This document shows, one piece after another, positions 42,115 through 52,700 of a DNA stretch of 64,000 nucleotides. The stretch's first letter is position 1. Every line of letters starts with the position of its first letter. Below the pieces are notes generated by a model. The model was not told the origin of the DNA. It searched no databases and saw only the letters and a program-made list of their open reading frames with translations. A program made the translations under genes and the position numbers. Origin of the DNA: Mariniradius saccharolyticus AK6 (lineage in GTDB: Bacteria; Bacteroidota; Bacteroidia; Cytophagales; Cyclobacteriaceae); assembly GCF_000330725.2 (NCBI RefSeq), contig NZ_AMZY02000007.1:248001-312000 (forward strand), written 5' to 3'.

Positions 42115-43320
42115 ATGAGCTTGGCAGAAAAAGCATTGGAACAAGGAGAAGGCATCCTCAGGCTAAGTCCTACTTGGGTACCACGTTCATTTTGTGTTCC
42201 GGGACGGAGAATCAAATTGCATCCTGACGATTACTACATGCTGGGAGGCGCACGAGGCGGCATCGACGAGCGATGGCTTTCATCGACTACACCAGCCCAA
42301 AATGGGCCATTGACCAGCAAGAATGAAGGACTCAGCCACGTTGTCTTCCATGATGGGCAGGAACTGAAGCTTTTTTTGCTGAAAGATGTCATTGATGAAC
42401 TGAAAGGGGAAATCATCGGCAGCCGCATTTGGGACAAGTACAAGAGCTGGCCCATGTACTCCAAGTTTTTTGACAATATGGGCCCACTTCCCCACCACGT
42501 CCATTATGATGATAAGATATCAGCATTGACTGGACAGGTCGGCAAACCAGAGGCCTACTATTTCCCTCCCCAATTGAACAACCATGGCGGGGATTTTCCC
42601 TACACCTTCTTTGGTATCTCGCCAGGTACGACAAAGGACCAAATCAAAACTTGTCTGATGAATTTCAACAAAGGGGATAACAAGATTACCAATTATTCCC
42701 AAGCGTTCAGGTTGGAGCCCGGGACAGGCTGGGACGTACCTCCGGGGATGCTGCACGCGCCGGGCAGCATGTGTACCTACGAGCCGCAAAAGGCCTCAGA
42801 TATATTCGCGATGTACCAATCATTGGTGAACGAAGCAATTATCCCTGACGAATTGCTGTGGAACGGTACACCTAAAGATAGAATCGGGGATTTTGACTTT
42901 TTGGTCGAAAGCCTTGACTGGGAACTCAACATCAACCCCAACATTTTGGAAACAAGGCAGATGCTTCCCAAAAACGTCTACGAACGGCACTGGATGCATG
43001 CGCATGGATTTGAGGAAAACTGGATCTGCTATCTGTCCAGAGACTTCAGCGCCAAGGAACTTACCGTTTTCCCCGGACAAACAGTCACCATCAAGGATTC
43101 TGCTGCCTACGGTCTGATCATGATGCAAGGGCACGGAAAAATGGGCGTTTGGGACGTGGAGACTCCAGCGCTGATCAGGTTTGGGCAATTGACGCATGAT
43201 GAATATTTCGTGTCGGAAAAAGCAGCCAACGAAGGTGTCAAAATCACCAACCTCTCCAAAACCGATCCTTTGGTCATGCTCAAGCACTTCGGACCGGACA
43301 ATCCGGATTTGAAGATTTGA
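42115..43320 (+). CDS. Cupin protein, mannose-6-phosphate isomerase-like
   Basis: This 401-residue cytoplasmic protein has two cupin-like halves related to class I mannose-6-phosphate isomerases. The metal site is suggested by LPHHVHYDDK and the glutamate/histidine set around GWDVPPGMLHAPG. The second half has ERHWMHAHGFEENWICYLSRDFSAKELTVFPGQTVTIKDSAAYG. It is longer than simple cupins. The sequence keeps the histidines but the substrate may be an unphosphorylated keto-sugar; this is inference from neighbours. It is separated from the flanking genes by repeat-filled spacers. Confidence 0.75.
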   Translation: MSLAEKALEQGEGILRLSPTWVPRSFCVPGRRIKLHPDDYYMLGGARGGIDERWLSSTTPAQNGPLTSKNEGLSHVVFHDGQELKLFLLKDVIDELKGEIIGSRIWDKYKSWPMYSKFFDNMGPLPHHVHYDDKISALTGQVGKPEAYYFPPQLNNHGGDFPYTFFGISPGTTKDQIKTCLMNFNKGDNKITNYSQAFRLEPGTGWDVPPGMLHAPGSMCTYEPQKASDIFAMYQSLVNEAIIPDELLWNGTPKDRIGDFDFLVESLDWELNINPNILETRQMLPKNVYERHWMHAHGFEENWICYLSRDFSAKELTVFPGQTVTIKDSAAYGLIMMQGHGKMGVWDVETPALIRFGQLTHDEYFVSEKAANEGVKITNLSKTDPLVMLKHFGPDNPDLKI

Positions 43321-43585
43321 ACTTGGAGATAGGAGATGTGAGACTTAAGACTCAAGACACAAGACTTAAGACTCAAGACATAAGATGCAAAAAGCAAGAC
43401 ATGGAACAATCTATGGTCCATGACATATCGACCATTAACAAATAACTCAATAACCAATACCAAAGACAACGAGTAATCTATGGTCTATCAACAATTAACT
43501 TAATAACCAATAACTCAATACCAAGCAACAAAACACAAGACCTCAATCTATCGACTATGGTCTATTAACCATTAACTCAATAACC
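43321..43585. repeat. Heptamer array, GACNNAA then AATCTAT/ATAACCA types
   Basis: Twelve contiguous 7-bp units run from the first base after the stop codon to 43404 (GACTTAA, GACTCAA, GACACAA, GACTTAA, GACTCAA, GACATAA). A second, looser 7-bp register (AATCTAT, GGTCTAT, TAACCAT, TAACTCA, ATAACCA) fills the rest up to the next start. No gene is seen in this 265-bp gap. Confidence 0.85.
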
Positions 43586-44611
43586 ATGAACAATTATCCA
43601 AAACTACACAATGCCACCTGGCCGGGAATCGTGGGAAAAGGCCCTGATTCTGAGCCTGTGATCCCATTCGACAAACTCTTGGAAATGACCGCGGCGGCGG
43701 AAGTCAACGGGGTCAAGTTTGACGGAGTGGACCTCGGCCTCCTCGATCCACACCTTAACATCGACATGTCCGACGACGATATCAAGCGCCTAGCGGACAA
43801 GGTTTCCGGATATCACCTCAACATTGGCTCGCTCGTCGCACCGATTTGGGCGGGTTCAGCTATGGGCACCCCGGATCAGCGTAAAACCTTCGTGGAAATG
43901 GTCAAGAAATCCTGCGCCATTGGCAAGCGCCTGAAGGAACTCGGCGTGCGACACTATGGCATTGTTCGCATCGATTCAGCCGCAGGCGTTTCCGATTGGG
44001 CAAAGGATCCAGCGGGAAACACCAAGCTGATTGCACAGACATTTCGCGAAGCCTGCGATGTCGCGGCTGACTTTGGTGAAAAACTCGCTGCCGAGGGAGA
44101 AATCTGCTGGGGTGGGATGCACAGTTGGAAGCACATGGTCGAGCTGCTGCAGATGGTAGATCGTAAGAACATCGGTTTCCAGGCCGATATGTCCCATACT
44201 TTCCTTTACACGATGGGTTACAACGCACCCGAGCATAGAATCCTTCCCGTGGATTTTGATAAATCCGACCGAGAGGCGATCAAATCTGCTCTGAAGACTG
44301 TAACCGCCGCGCTGCGACCATGGACAATCGACTTTCACGTGGCCCAAAACGATGGCACCGTATTCGGGTCTGGATCGCATGACAAGACCGGTCGCCACTG
44401 CCAAGCCACGGACCCTAACGGACTTTTGGACATCGCCAACGACGCTGGCTATTGGCTGCGGGACGAAAAGGGAAACCTGACAAAAGCCTTCCAACATATC
44501 TGCTGGGACGGATGCATGTTCCCCAACGCCGTAATGGAAAAACAACAAACCTGGAACGATATCCTTGCCGCCCTGATCAAAGTCCGTGAAGCCCACGGAT
44601 GGAAGGGATAA
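43586..44611 (+). CDS. Sugar isomerase/epimerase, xylose isomerase-like TIM barrel
   Basis: This 341-residue cytoplasmic TIM-barrel protein is of the sugar phosphate isomerase/epimerase group. Features include [47 protein letters not shown] with Glu and His ligands, [11 protein letters not shown] with Asp and His, and [20 protein letters not shown]. Relatives include lyases and isomerases acting on keto-sugars in Bacteroidota pathways with Gfo/Idh/MocA and DUF1080 proteins. Its neighbours fit such a pathway. The substrate cannot be named. Confidence 0.85.
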   Translation: MNNYPKLHNATWPGIVGKGPDSEPVIPFDKLLEMTAAAEVNGVKFDGVDLGLLDPHLNIDMSDDDIKRLADKVSGYHLNIGSLVAPIWAGSAMGTPDQRKTFVEMVKKSCAIGKRLKELGVRHYGIVRIDSAAGVSDWAKDPAGNTKLIAQTFREACDVAADFGEKLAAEGEICWGGMHSWKHMVELLQMVDRKNIGFQADMSHTFLYTMGYNAPEHRILPVDFDKSDREAIKSALKTVTAALRPWTIDFHVAQNDGTVFGSGSHDKTGRHCQATDPNGLLDIANDAGYWLRDEKGNLTKAFQHICWDGCMFPNAVMEKQQTWNDILAALIKVREAHGWKG

Positions 44612-44730
44612 GTTGGAAGTACGAAATCAGAAGTATGAAGGTAGAAGCGAGAAGCCAGTGACGAGAATTGAGATCTTAGAACCAAGAATCCTTTCGTCTC
44701 ACATCTCGCTTCTCATGTCTCACGTCTAAA
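44612..44730. repeat. Heptamer array, NNNNGAA then GTCTCAC types
   Basis: Seventeen 7-bp units run from directly after the stop codon. They begin GTTGGAA, GTACGAA, ATCAGAA, GTATGAA, GGTAGAA, GCGAGAA and later become GTCTCAC, ATCTCGC, TTCTCAT, GTCTCAC, GTCTAAA. The second half resembles the reverse complement of the first. It fills nearly the whole gap to the oxidoreductase start at 44741. Confidence 0.85.
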
Positions 44731-44740
44731 ATCTTTAAAA

Positions 44741-45901
44741 ATGAGCAATAAAAAACAAATCCGCATCGGCCTGATAGGCACCGGCCTGATGGGAAGAATC
44801 CACACCAATGCCTATAAAAGAATTCCTGATTTCTTTTCAGAGTTTGAATACCAACCTGTACTCCAAGCCGCCTGCGCCCGTCGGGAGGAAAAAGTGAAGG
44901 CTTTTGCGGCCCAATGGGGCTATGCATCCTACGAAACAGACTGGCGTAAACTCATCGCACGCGAGGACATCGATGCCGTGGACATCTGTACGCCCAACGA
45001 CTCCCATGCCGAAATTGCCATTGCTGCGGCAAAGGCCGGGAAAATGATCCTCTGCGAAAAACCACTTGCGAAAACGGTGGAGCAAGGCCAAGCCATGGTC
45101 GAGGCAGTCGAAAAGGCCGGTGTGAAAAATACCGTTTGGTACAATTACCGTCGAATTCCCGCCGTGACCTTGGCAAAGCAAATTGTCGACTCCGGGAAAC
45201 TTGGCAAGATATTCCATTACCGCGCCAACTTCCTACAAGATTGGACCATCAATCCCGACTTGCCACAAGGAGGTGATGCGCTCTGGCGCCTCGACGTGGA
45301 CGCCGCTGGTTCCGGTGTGACAGGTGACCTACTCGCCCACTGCATCGATACTGCGATGTGGATCAATGGCGGCATCGTCGATGTGTCAGCCATGACTGAG
45401 ACATTTGTCAAGGAACGTGTACACCAAGGTTCCGGCAAAGTTCAAAAAGTAGGAATCGATGACGCATGTATCTTCCACTGCCATTTTGCCAATGGCTCGC
45501 TTGGGCTATTTGAGGCGACCCGCTATGCACGCGGCCACAAAGCGCTCTACACCTTCGAAATCAACGGGGAGCATGCATCGATTCGCTGGGACCTCCATGA
45601 TATGAACTGGCTGGAATACTTCGACCACAAAGATGAGTCCCAAGTAAGGGGCTGGAGAAGAATTCACATTACGGAAGGCGAGCAGCCGTATATGAAGCGT
45701 TGGTGGATTCCGGGCACTTCGATTGGCTATGAGCATTCATTTATCCACCAAGCCGCTGATTTCTTCCATTCCCTGCAAACCGGAAAACCTTGCCATCCGA
45801 CCTTCCAAGATGCCTTGGAAACCCAAAAGGTATGTCAGGCCGTGTTGGATTCGGCCCATGACCGCAGCTGGAAGGACACTGGGGTGAAGTGGGAAGGGTA
45901 A
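44741..45901 (+). CDS. Gfo/Idh/MocA family NAD(P)-dependent oxidoreductase
   Basis: This 386-residue cytoplasmic dehydrogenase has an N-terminal Rossmann fold with [15 protein letters not shown] (GxGxxG), and [21 protein letters not shown] and [11 protein letters not shown] holding the conserved catalytic-type EKP motif. The C-terminal alpha/beta domain ([18 protein letters not shown]) contributes the His/Asp pair of sugar dehydrogenases. No signal peptide is present. It is the last gene of the cluster before a strong terminator. It may reduce a 3-keto sugar back to the hydroxyl form or oxidise the product of the isomerases; the direction is unknown. Confidence 0.92.
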   Translation: MSNKKQIRIGLIGTGLMGRIHTNAYKRIPDFFSEFEYQPVLQAACARREEKVKAFAAQWGYASYETDWRKLIAREDIDAVDICTPNDSHAEIAIAAAKAGKMILCEKPLAKTVEQGQAMVEAVEKAGVKNTVWYNYRRIPAVTLAKQIVDSGKLGKIFHYRANFLQDWTINPDLPQGGDALWRLDVDAAGSGVTGDLLAHCIDTAMWINGGIVDVSAMTETFVKERVHQGSGKVQKVGIDDACIFHCHFANGSLGLFEATRYARGHKALYTFEINGEHASIRWDLHDMNWLEYFDHKDESQVRGWRRIHITEGEQPYMKRWWIPGTSIGYEHSFIHQAADFFHSLQTGKPCHPTFQDALETQKVCQAVLDSAHDRSWKDTGVKWEG

Positions 45902-45905
45902 AAAA

Positions 45906-45975
45906 AAACCTGCCGGGTGACTGACCTCTAATCCTTTATTCGGACACGAAGGTCAAACCCGGCAGGTTTATTTTT
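45906..45975. terminator. Bidirectional terminator between convergent genes
   Basis: AAACCTGCCGGGT at 45906-45918 pairs exactly with ACCCGGCAGGTTT at 45957-45969. An inner GACCT/AGGTC stem lies at 45923-45954, with A and T runs on both sides. It serves the oxidoreductase on the plus strand and the DUF2911 gene on the minus strand. Confidence 0.9.
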
Positions 45976-45987
45976 TAAACTTTGAAA

Positions 45988-46593
45988 TTAGAATGCTGCT
46001 TTGAAACCTTCCATTTTTTGGTCTACTTGGGTATCTACATCGAAGGATATCTTCACTTTTTCGAATGACATGGTTACTTTCGCCACCTTGTTGTTGCCTG
46101 CGGAAATGCTGTACTGAAGTCTCTCTTGCACTTCGTTGGACATGACAGGAGCAACTTTGATAGCGACTGCATCGTCTTTTGCGAGCGCTTCTTCATCGAT
46201 TTTTCCGTCTTTCATGTAAGCAAAAACAGAACTGGCTTTGCTGTTCAAATGCACGGTCCACTCACCTGATGCCTGTGGCGTGATGAAAATGGAGTATTTG
46301 CCGGGACGGAGGTTTTTGCCACCCACGCTTACGCCCGTGCTGAATTCGATGATTGTTGCAGCATTGGCACCTGCCCTCCAAGTGACGCCGTATTTTTCGA
46401 TCTCGCCAAAGATCTTTCTCCCTTTCACCGCAGGAGAGGAATAGTCAATGCTGATTTTTGTAAAACCGACATTTTGTGAAACAGAAGCTGCCGGGCTGGC
46501 TGCCGGTGTCTGCATTTGGGCAAAAGAAGTAAGCGGCAATGCAGCCATCAACAAAATGGTGCTGGCAATGAGGAGATTTTTAATGGTTTTCAT
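45988..46593 (-). CDS. DUF2911 secreted protein
   Basis: This 201-residue DUF2911 protein has a signal peptide (KNLLIASTILLMAALPLTSFAQ). The family pattern is visible: ISIDYSSPAVKGRKIFGEIEKYGVTWRAGANAATIIEFSTGV, LRPGKYSIFITP and WTVHLN. The family is widespread in Bacteroidota, and its function is unknown. It is a single gene with its own terminator shared with the plus-strand oxidoreductase, and diverges from the peptide synthetase with a 193-bp gap that contains a GGTTATT/AATAACC hairpin (46710-46736). Confidence 0.85.
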   Translation of the reverse strand: MKTIKNLLIASTILLMAALPLTSFAQMQTPAASPAASVSQNVGFTKISIDYSSPAVKGRKIFGEIEKYGVTWRAGANAATIIEFSTGVSVGGKNLRPGKYSIFITPQASGEWTVHLNSKASSVFAYMKDGKIDEEALAKDDAVAIKVAPVMSNEVQERLQYSISAGNNKVAKVTMSFEKVKISFDVDTQVDQKMEGFKAAF

Positions 46594-46786
46594 TTTTTTA
46601 TTGGGTTTTTTAAATTAGAATTTGGAAGGTAAAATCGGCTTTGAAGTTAACTGAATGGTTTCTAAATATCTATCAATTTTTCATGTTCAATTATTTGATC
46701 TCAAAAAAAGGTTATTAACTTAACTCTCAAATAACCGCTTTTCAGAAAGTCGAAAAACGATTTTTTAACCCCAAAATAACTTAGGT

Positions 46787-49700
46787 ATGGCATTCTCCAA
46801 ATCGCCAAATAACCAATCAGCGACAGCATTTTCGCAATTAGTCAATGATTATTGGGTCAACAAGTTCACAGGAATTGAAGAATTACAGCTCCCAAAGGAT
46901 CCTTTAAAGTCTTCAACAGAAAGAAAAGATGAAAACGTACTGAGTTTTTTTCTGAAAAAGGATTTGCTCGAAGCTATTTCAGACAACTTCAACCACAATA
47001 CTAAGTCCCCGGTAATAATCCTTTTCGGAGCATTGAGAATTTTGCTTAATCGATACAGTGGCCAAGATGATTTTTGTATCGGTACCACAATCAAAAGGTC
47101 AAATTTTTTCCATTCAAATGGAGAGAGAATAAATAACGATTATTTGAATATCCTGCCAATTCGCGCCAAATTAGATGGCAACGGACAATTTGGCGAGTTT
47201 ATACAAACAATAGGGGAAGATTTGGAGGAAGCCAAATCCCACAGTCAAATCTCTGTTGATCATTTGATTTCTTATTTAGGTAAGAAAAACGAAAAAGATT
47301 TACGAATTCTTTTTCCGGTCGTCTTCGATTATCAGGAGAATGTTGAACTGGATGTGTCAAGCCAATTATCAAAAATCGACCTTGAAAAATTCAATTCTGT
47401 TTTGTGGTTCGGCTTTGCGGAACATGCAGATAAAATTGAAGCCACAATCACGTTTGACACTGAATTTTATTGCCTGGAATCGATAAAGAGGATGTCCTCC
47501 CATTTTTTAACGCTTCTCGAATCTGTTCAATCCAATCCGAGGGTAAGCTTAGGTCTTCTAAATATTATCCCTCTAGAAGAGAAGGATTTACTAATGAAGT
47601 CCTTCAACGATACTGAATCTCCATTACCAGACGGAAAAACTATTTTGGATTTATTTGAACAACAGGTCGGTACGAACCCAGATGCGCTGGCGGTTGAATT
47701 TGAAGGAAATCAGCTTTCTTACCGGCAATTGGATGCCAAATCAAACCAGCTAGCAAATTTTTTAATCAACAACGGGCTCAAACCTGAAAGGCCTGTTCCG
47801 ATTTGTATTGATCGCTCGTTGGAGATGATTATTGGGATTTTCGGCATCCTCAAATCTGGTGGGGCATATGTCCCCATAGACCCTTCTTTTCCAAAAGATA
47901 GGATCGATTATATGATTGAAGACATAAAAGCCAATTTTGTCATTTGTTCATCAGAAACGGCACCCAATTTCACAGGTAAGGCAAAACTAGTCATCATGGA
48001 TAAGGAAATGGGAGCTTTTCTCAAAATTCCTTCAACAAAACCTTCATTTTTGCTCTCGCCTGAAAATTTGGCTTACATAATCTATACCTCAGGTTCCACA
48101 GGAAAACCAAAAGGTGCGATAGTAGACCATCGCAACCTCATAAACTTTTCGATTAGCTTAACGAAAATTGTTGGGTATGATTCTTCTACACGTCAATTAT
48201 CGGTCACTACTTTCATATTTGACGCATTTTGTTTGGAACTGTTTGTACCCCTAATAAACGGAGGAGCTGTTTTTTTGGTAAAAAAAGAAATCGCCATGGA
48301 CGGGTTTAGTCTGGCCCGAAAAATTGCAGAAGTGCGACCTACACACATGCAGGCCACCCCGTCCGGCTGGCAAGTACTCCTCGGTTCCGGTTGGAAAAAT
48401 AAGGAGGGAATTATAATGACCACAGGCGGAGAGGCTCTTATGGAAGAAACTAAAAATCTTCTAGCCCAGACTGGAACCCTTTGGAACCTCTATGGACCAA
48501 CCGAGACAACGATAACCTCAACATTCAAAAAAATGGAGGTGGGTGACAAGGTAACCATCGGTAAGCCCATTGACAATACCTCCGTGTATATCCTTTCAGC
48601 AGGCGGAAGCCTAAACCCTATCGGTATTCCTGGAGAACTGTGTATTGGAGGGGATGGCGTCGGGAGAGGCTACCTCAACAGACCTGAACTAACCTCCCAA
48701 AAATTCGTCCCAAATCCTTTCGGCAATATCCGGGGAGACAAAATGTATCGCACAGGTGACCTTGCGAGGTGGCTTCCCGACGGAAATATCGAATACTTGG
48801 GGAGAATGGATGACCAGGTCAAGATCAGGGGATACCGCATTGAGCTTGGTGAAATTGAATCCGTCGTTCTTTTATACCCTGGAGTGAAGCAGTCAGTAGT
48901 CTTGGCAAGGGAAAACGGACATGGTGACAAAAAGCTCATCGGATATGTGGTCTGCGAAGGTGATTTCGAAAAAGAATCCGCAATTACCTTCCTCAAGTCA
49001 AAACTTCCTGAATACATGGTGCCCACACTTTGGCTTCAGCTAGAGAAACTCCCTATCAACTTTAGCGGAAAAATCGACAAAAAAGCACTGCCCGATGTAA
49101 CTGGTCCTGATATTCAAAACTCCGATTATTCACCTCCAAAAACTGACTTAGAAAACAAACTGGCCAATATCTGGAAAAGCGTCTTAGGATTGGAAAGGGT
49201 AGGCATCCGAGACGATTTCTTTGCCCTCGGGGGACACTCCCTGCTCGCGATGAAGGTGATTGCAACAATCCGGCATGAGATAGGATTAGAACTTTCTATC
49301 GGGGAGATGTTTAACTATCCAACAATTTCACAACAGATTGATATCCTGGAGCCAAGAAATATTGGCAAATATGGAATAATCCAACTTGAAACTACAGAAA
49401 GACACGAGTTAATCCCACTGTCCTATAACCAGCAAAGTCTGTGGTTTATTGATCAATTATCAGGTAGTATTCAATACCATATTCCAATTGTTTTTAGAAT
49501 TGAAGGAGATTTGAGCAAAAAGGCCCTGCAAAAAGCCCTTGTTGAAATCGTAAACAGACATGAAATCCTTCGCACGGTAGTCTCGGAAAAGGACGGCGAT
49601 GTATTTCAAAAAATATTGGAAAAAAATCTCTTTGAACTTAAGTCCAAAGAAGTCCCCAAGGAGGAATTGGCAAAAGAAATTGCGGAAATTGTCAAATCCC

Positions 49701-52700
49701 CTTTTGATCTGACTTGTGACCATATGATCCGCGCTTGGCTGCTGAGTCATGGAGATGAGACGCAGATCTTGGTTATTATTTTACACCATATCGCATTTGA
49801 TGGGACATCGACAAGCATTTTCAAAACAGAATTATGGGAGAATTATAAAGCCTTTTCAAAAGGTAGTTCCCCAAACCTACCATCTCCAAAGCATCAATAC
49901 GTAGACTACGCTGTCTGGCAGAGAAAAATCATCGGCAGTAGCTCCTATCAGTCAAAATTAGAGCACTGGAAGTATAGTCTACAAGGAACCACCCCAATCC
50001 AGGTGCCAACGGATTTCATCAGGCCTGCGGTAATTTCCTCAAAAGGAGATATAGTCCGCTTTACGATTGGTCAAGAAATAATTAACAACGTATATGCCAT
50101 CGGTCAGCGGCAAAATGCAACCCTCTTCATGACGCTTTTGACCGCGTTCAAGGTATTGCTCCACAGGCATTCCCAACAAGAGGATATTTGTGTCGGTACG
50201 CCGGTGTCAGGGAGAGAGATGCAGGAATTTGAGGAAATGATTGGGTTTTTCGTAAACAGCATTCCGATAAGGACTAAATTGGCCGGCAACGTTAGCTTCA
50301 ACGATCTCTTGAATAAGGTGCGCTCGAAAACCATCGATGCATTCGACAATGGACAGATCCCCTTCGAACTGATTGTTGAATCACTTGAGATCAAAAGAGA
50401 TCTTAGCAGAAATCCTTTGTTTCAGGTGCTGTTTGTACTCCACAGTGAATCCGAAAATAGTTTTCAAACTGAAAACACCAAATGGACCGCGATCAACTAC
50501 AATCAATCCACGTCAAGATTTGACTTTGCTTTTGAATTGACAGAAACAAGAAAAGGGCTTGGCGGAATGGTAGAATTCAGCACTGATCTCTTTGCAAAGG
50601 AGACAATAGAGAGGATGGTTGACCATTACAAAACCCTGTTGGTTTCAATTACTGAAAATCCGACGGAGAGGATTGACAAATTGAAAATGATGGGTAGTGA
50701 GGAAGAAATCCTGATTTTAAAACAATTCAACAACACAAAATCCGATTATCCAAAAAACGAAACAGTCGTTAGTCTATTTGAGAAAACCGCAAAACAATTT
50801 CCAAATAACCTTGCGGTCGTTGCTGGTGGTCAAAGTATAAACTATAATGAACTTGACCAAAGAGCCAATAAATTTGCCAACTACCTGATTTTAAAGGGAG
50901 TAAAATCAGAAAATCCAGTACCTCTTTGTGTAGACCGGTCCATCGATATGGTCATAGGAATTCTGGGAATTCTAAAGGCGGGAGGAGCATTAGTGCCGGT
51001 TGACCCTTCGCTGCCTGTTGAAAGGATTGACTACATGTTGGAAGACACTGGGGCGGATTTTGTTATCTGCAATTCCAGCACTTCCCATAAAGTCGCAAAT
51101 CATAAAAAACTGATTTTTGACCAAGAAAGTGAGGAAATTAACTCAATGTCCTCCATCAATCCACTTACATCACCCAATCCTGAAAATCTCTTTGATATCA
51201 TCTATACCTCTGGTTCCACAGGTAAGCCTAAAGGTGTGATGGTCGAACACAGAAACCTGGTCAATTTTCTTTTTAGTATGACCAAAGATGTTGACTTTAA
51301 TCCTTCATCAAGTGTTTTATCAGTTACCACTTATAGTTTTGATATCTTCTATCTCGAATTATTTCTTCCTCTGTATCAGGGAGGTTGTGTTTTTTTAGCA
51401 GATAAAGAAACTTCGCTTGACGGTTATCGGCTTGCGAAGGAAATTGAAGAAAAAGCCCCTAGCCACATGCAGGCTACCCCATCAGGTTGGCAAGTACTTC
51501 TCGAAAGTGGTTGGAATAATCCAACGGGCTTGAAAATGCTTGTAGGTGGAGAAGCGCTGAAAGAGGAAACGAAAAATGCTTTGTCGTCGCTGGGTACGCT
51601 CTGGAATTTATATGGCCCAACTGAAACTACCATTTGGTCGACATTCAACAAAATGGAATCCTCCAAAAAGGTAAATATTGGAAAGCCTATTGCAAATACT
51701 TCAATTTATATACTTGGTTCGGGAGACCAGCCCAATCCGATAGGGATTCCTGGAGAACTCTGTATTGGCGGGGATGGTGTGGGTAGGGGTTACCTCAACA
51801 GACCTGAGCTTACATCCGAAAAGTTTGTCCCCGATCCTTTTAGTGGAAATAAAAATGCAAGATTCTACCGAACAGGAGACTTAGCCAAATGGCTCCCTGA
51901 TGGCAACATAGAATACCTCGGAAGAATAGATGATCAGATCAAAATCAGAGGTCACCGAATTGAACTTGGTGAAATCGAAACGGTACTTCAGCAGCACGAG
52001 GGGATCAAACAGGCTGTTGTCGCGGTGAAGCAAGACAACTTTGGTATTAATAGACTAATCGGATATGTAATCTGCAGACATCCTTTTGATAAGGATGGGG
52101 TGATCTCTTTCCTCAAAGGAAAATTACCCGATTACATGGTCCCCAATATTTGGATGGAACTGGATGCTTTCCCTTTAACTTTCAACGGTAAAATTAATAG
52201 GAAAGCACTTCCGGAGCCTGCAACGGAATTCATCGAAACCACAAAATACGAAGCACCCAAAACAGAACTACAAAAAAAGGTATCTGGAATTTGGAGACGA
52301 ATATTGGGTGTGGAGAAAGTGGGGCTCAATGATGATTTTTTCGAACTTGGGGGCCACTCCCTTATGGCAATGAGGGCAGTAGCAGCTCTAAGACAGGAAA
52401 CTGGACTTTTGCTCTCTATCAGTGATCTTTTTGCCAATCCCACTCTGAAAATGCTGACAGATATCCTCGCTGCAAAGGAAATCGGTGACGGAAATTTTAG
52501 GGTTATGGTTCCTGACGAAAGACCTGAAATACTTCCACTTTCCCACAATCAGTTGAGTATTTGGTTTATTCATCAATTAGAAGGGAGTATCCAGTACCAC
52601 ATACCTATCATCTTCGATATCAGAGGTAAAATTGACACCAGGTCATTAGACAATGCCCTAGTGGAAATCGTAAACAGACATGAAATATTACGTACAGTAA

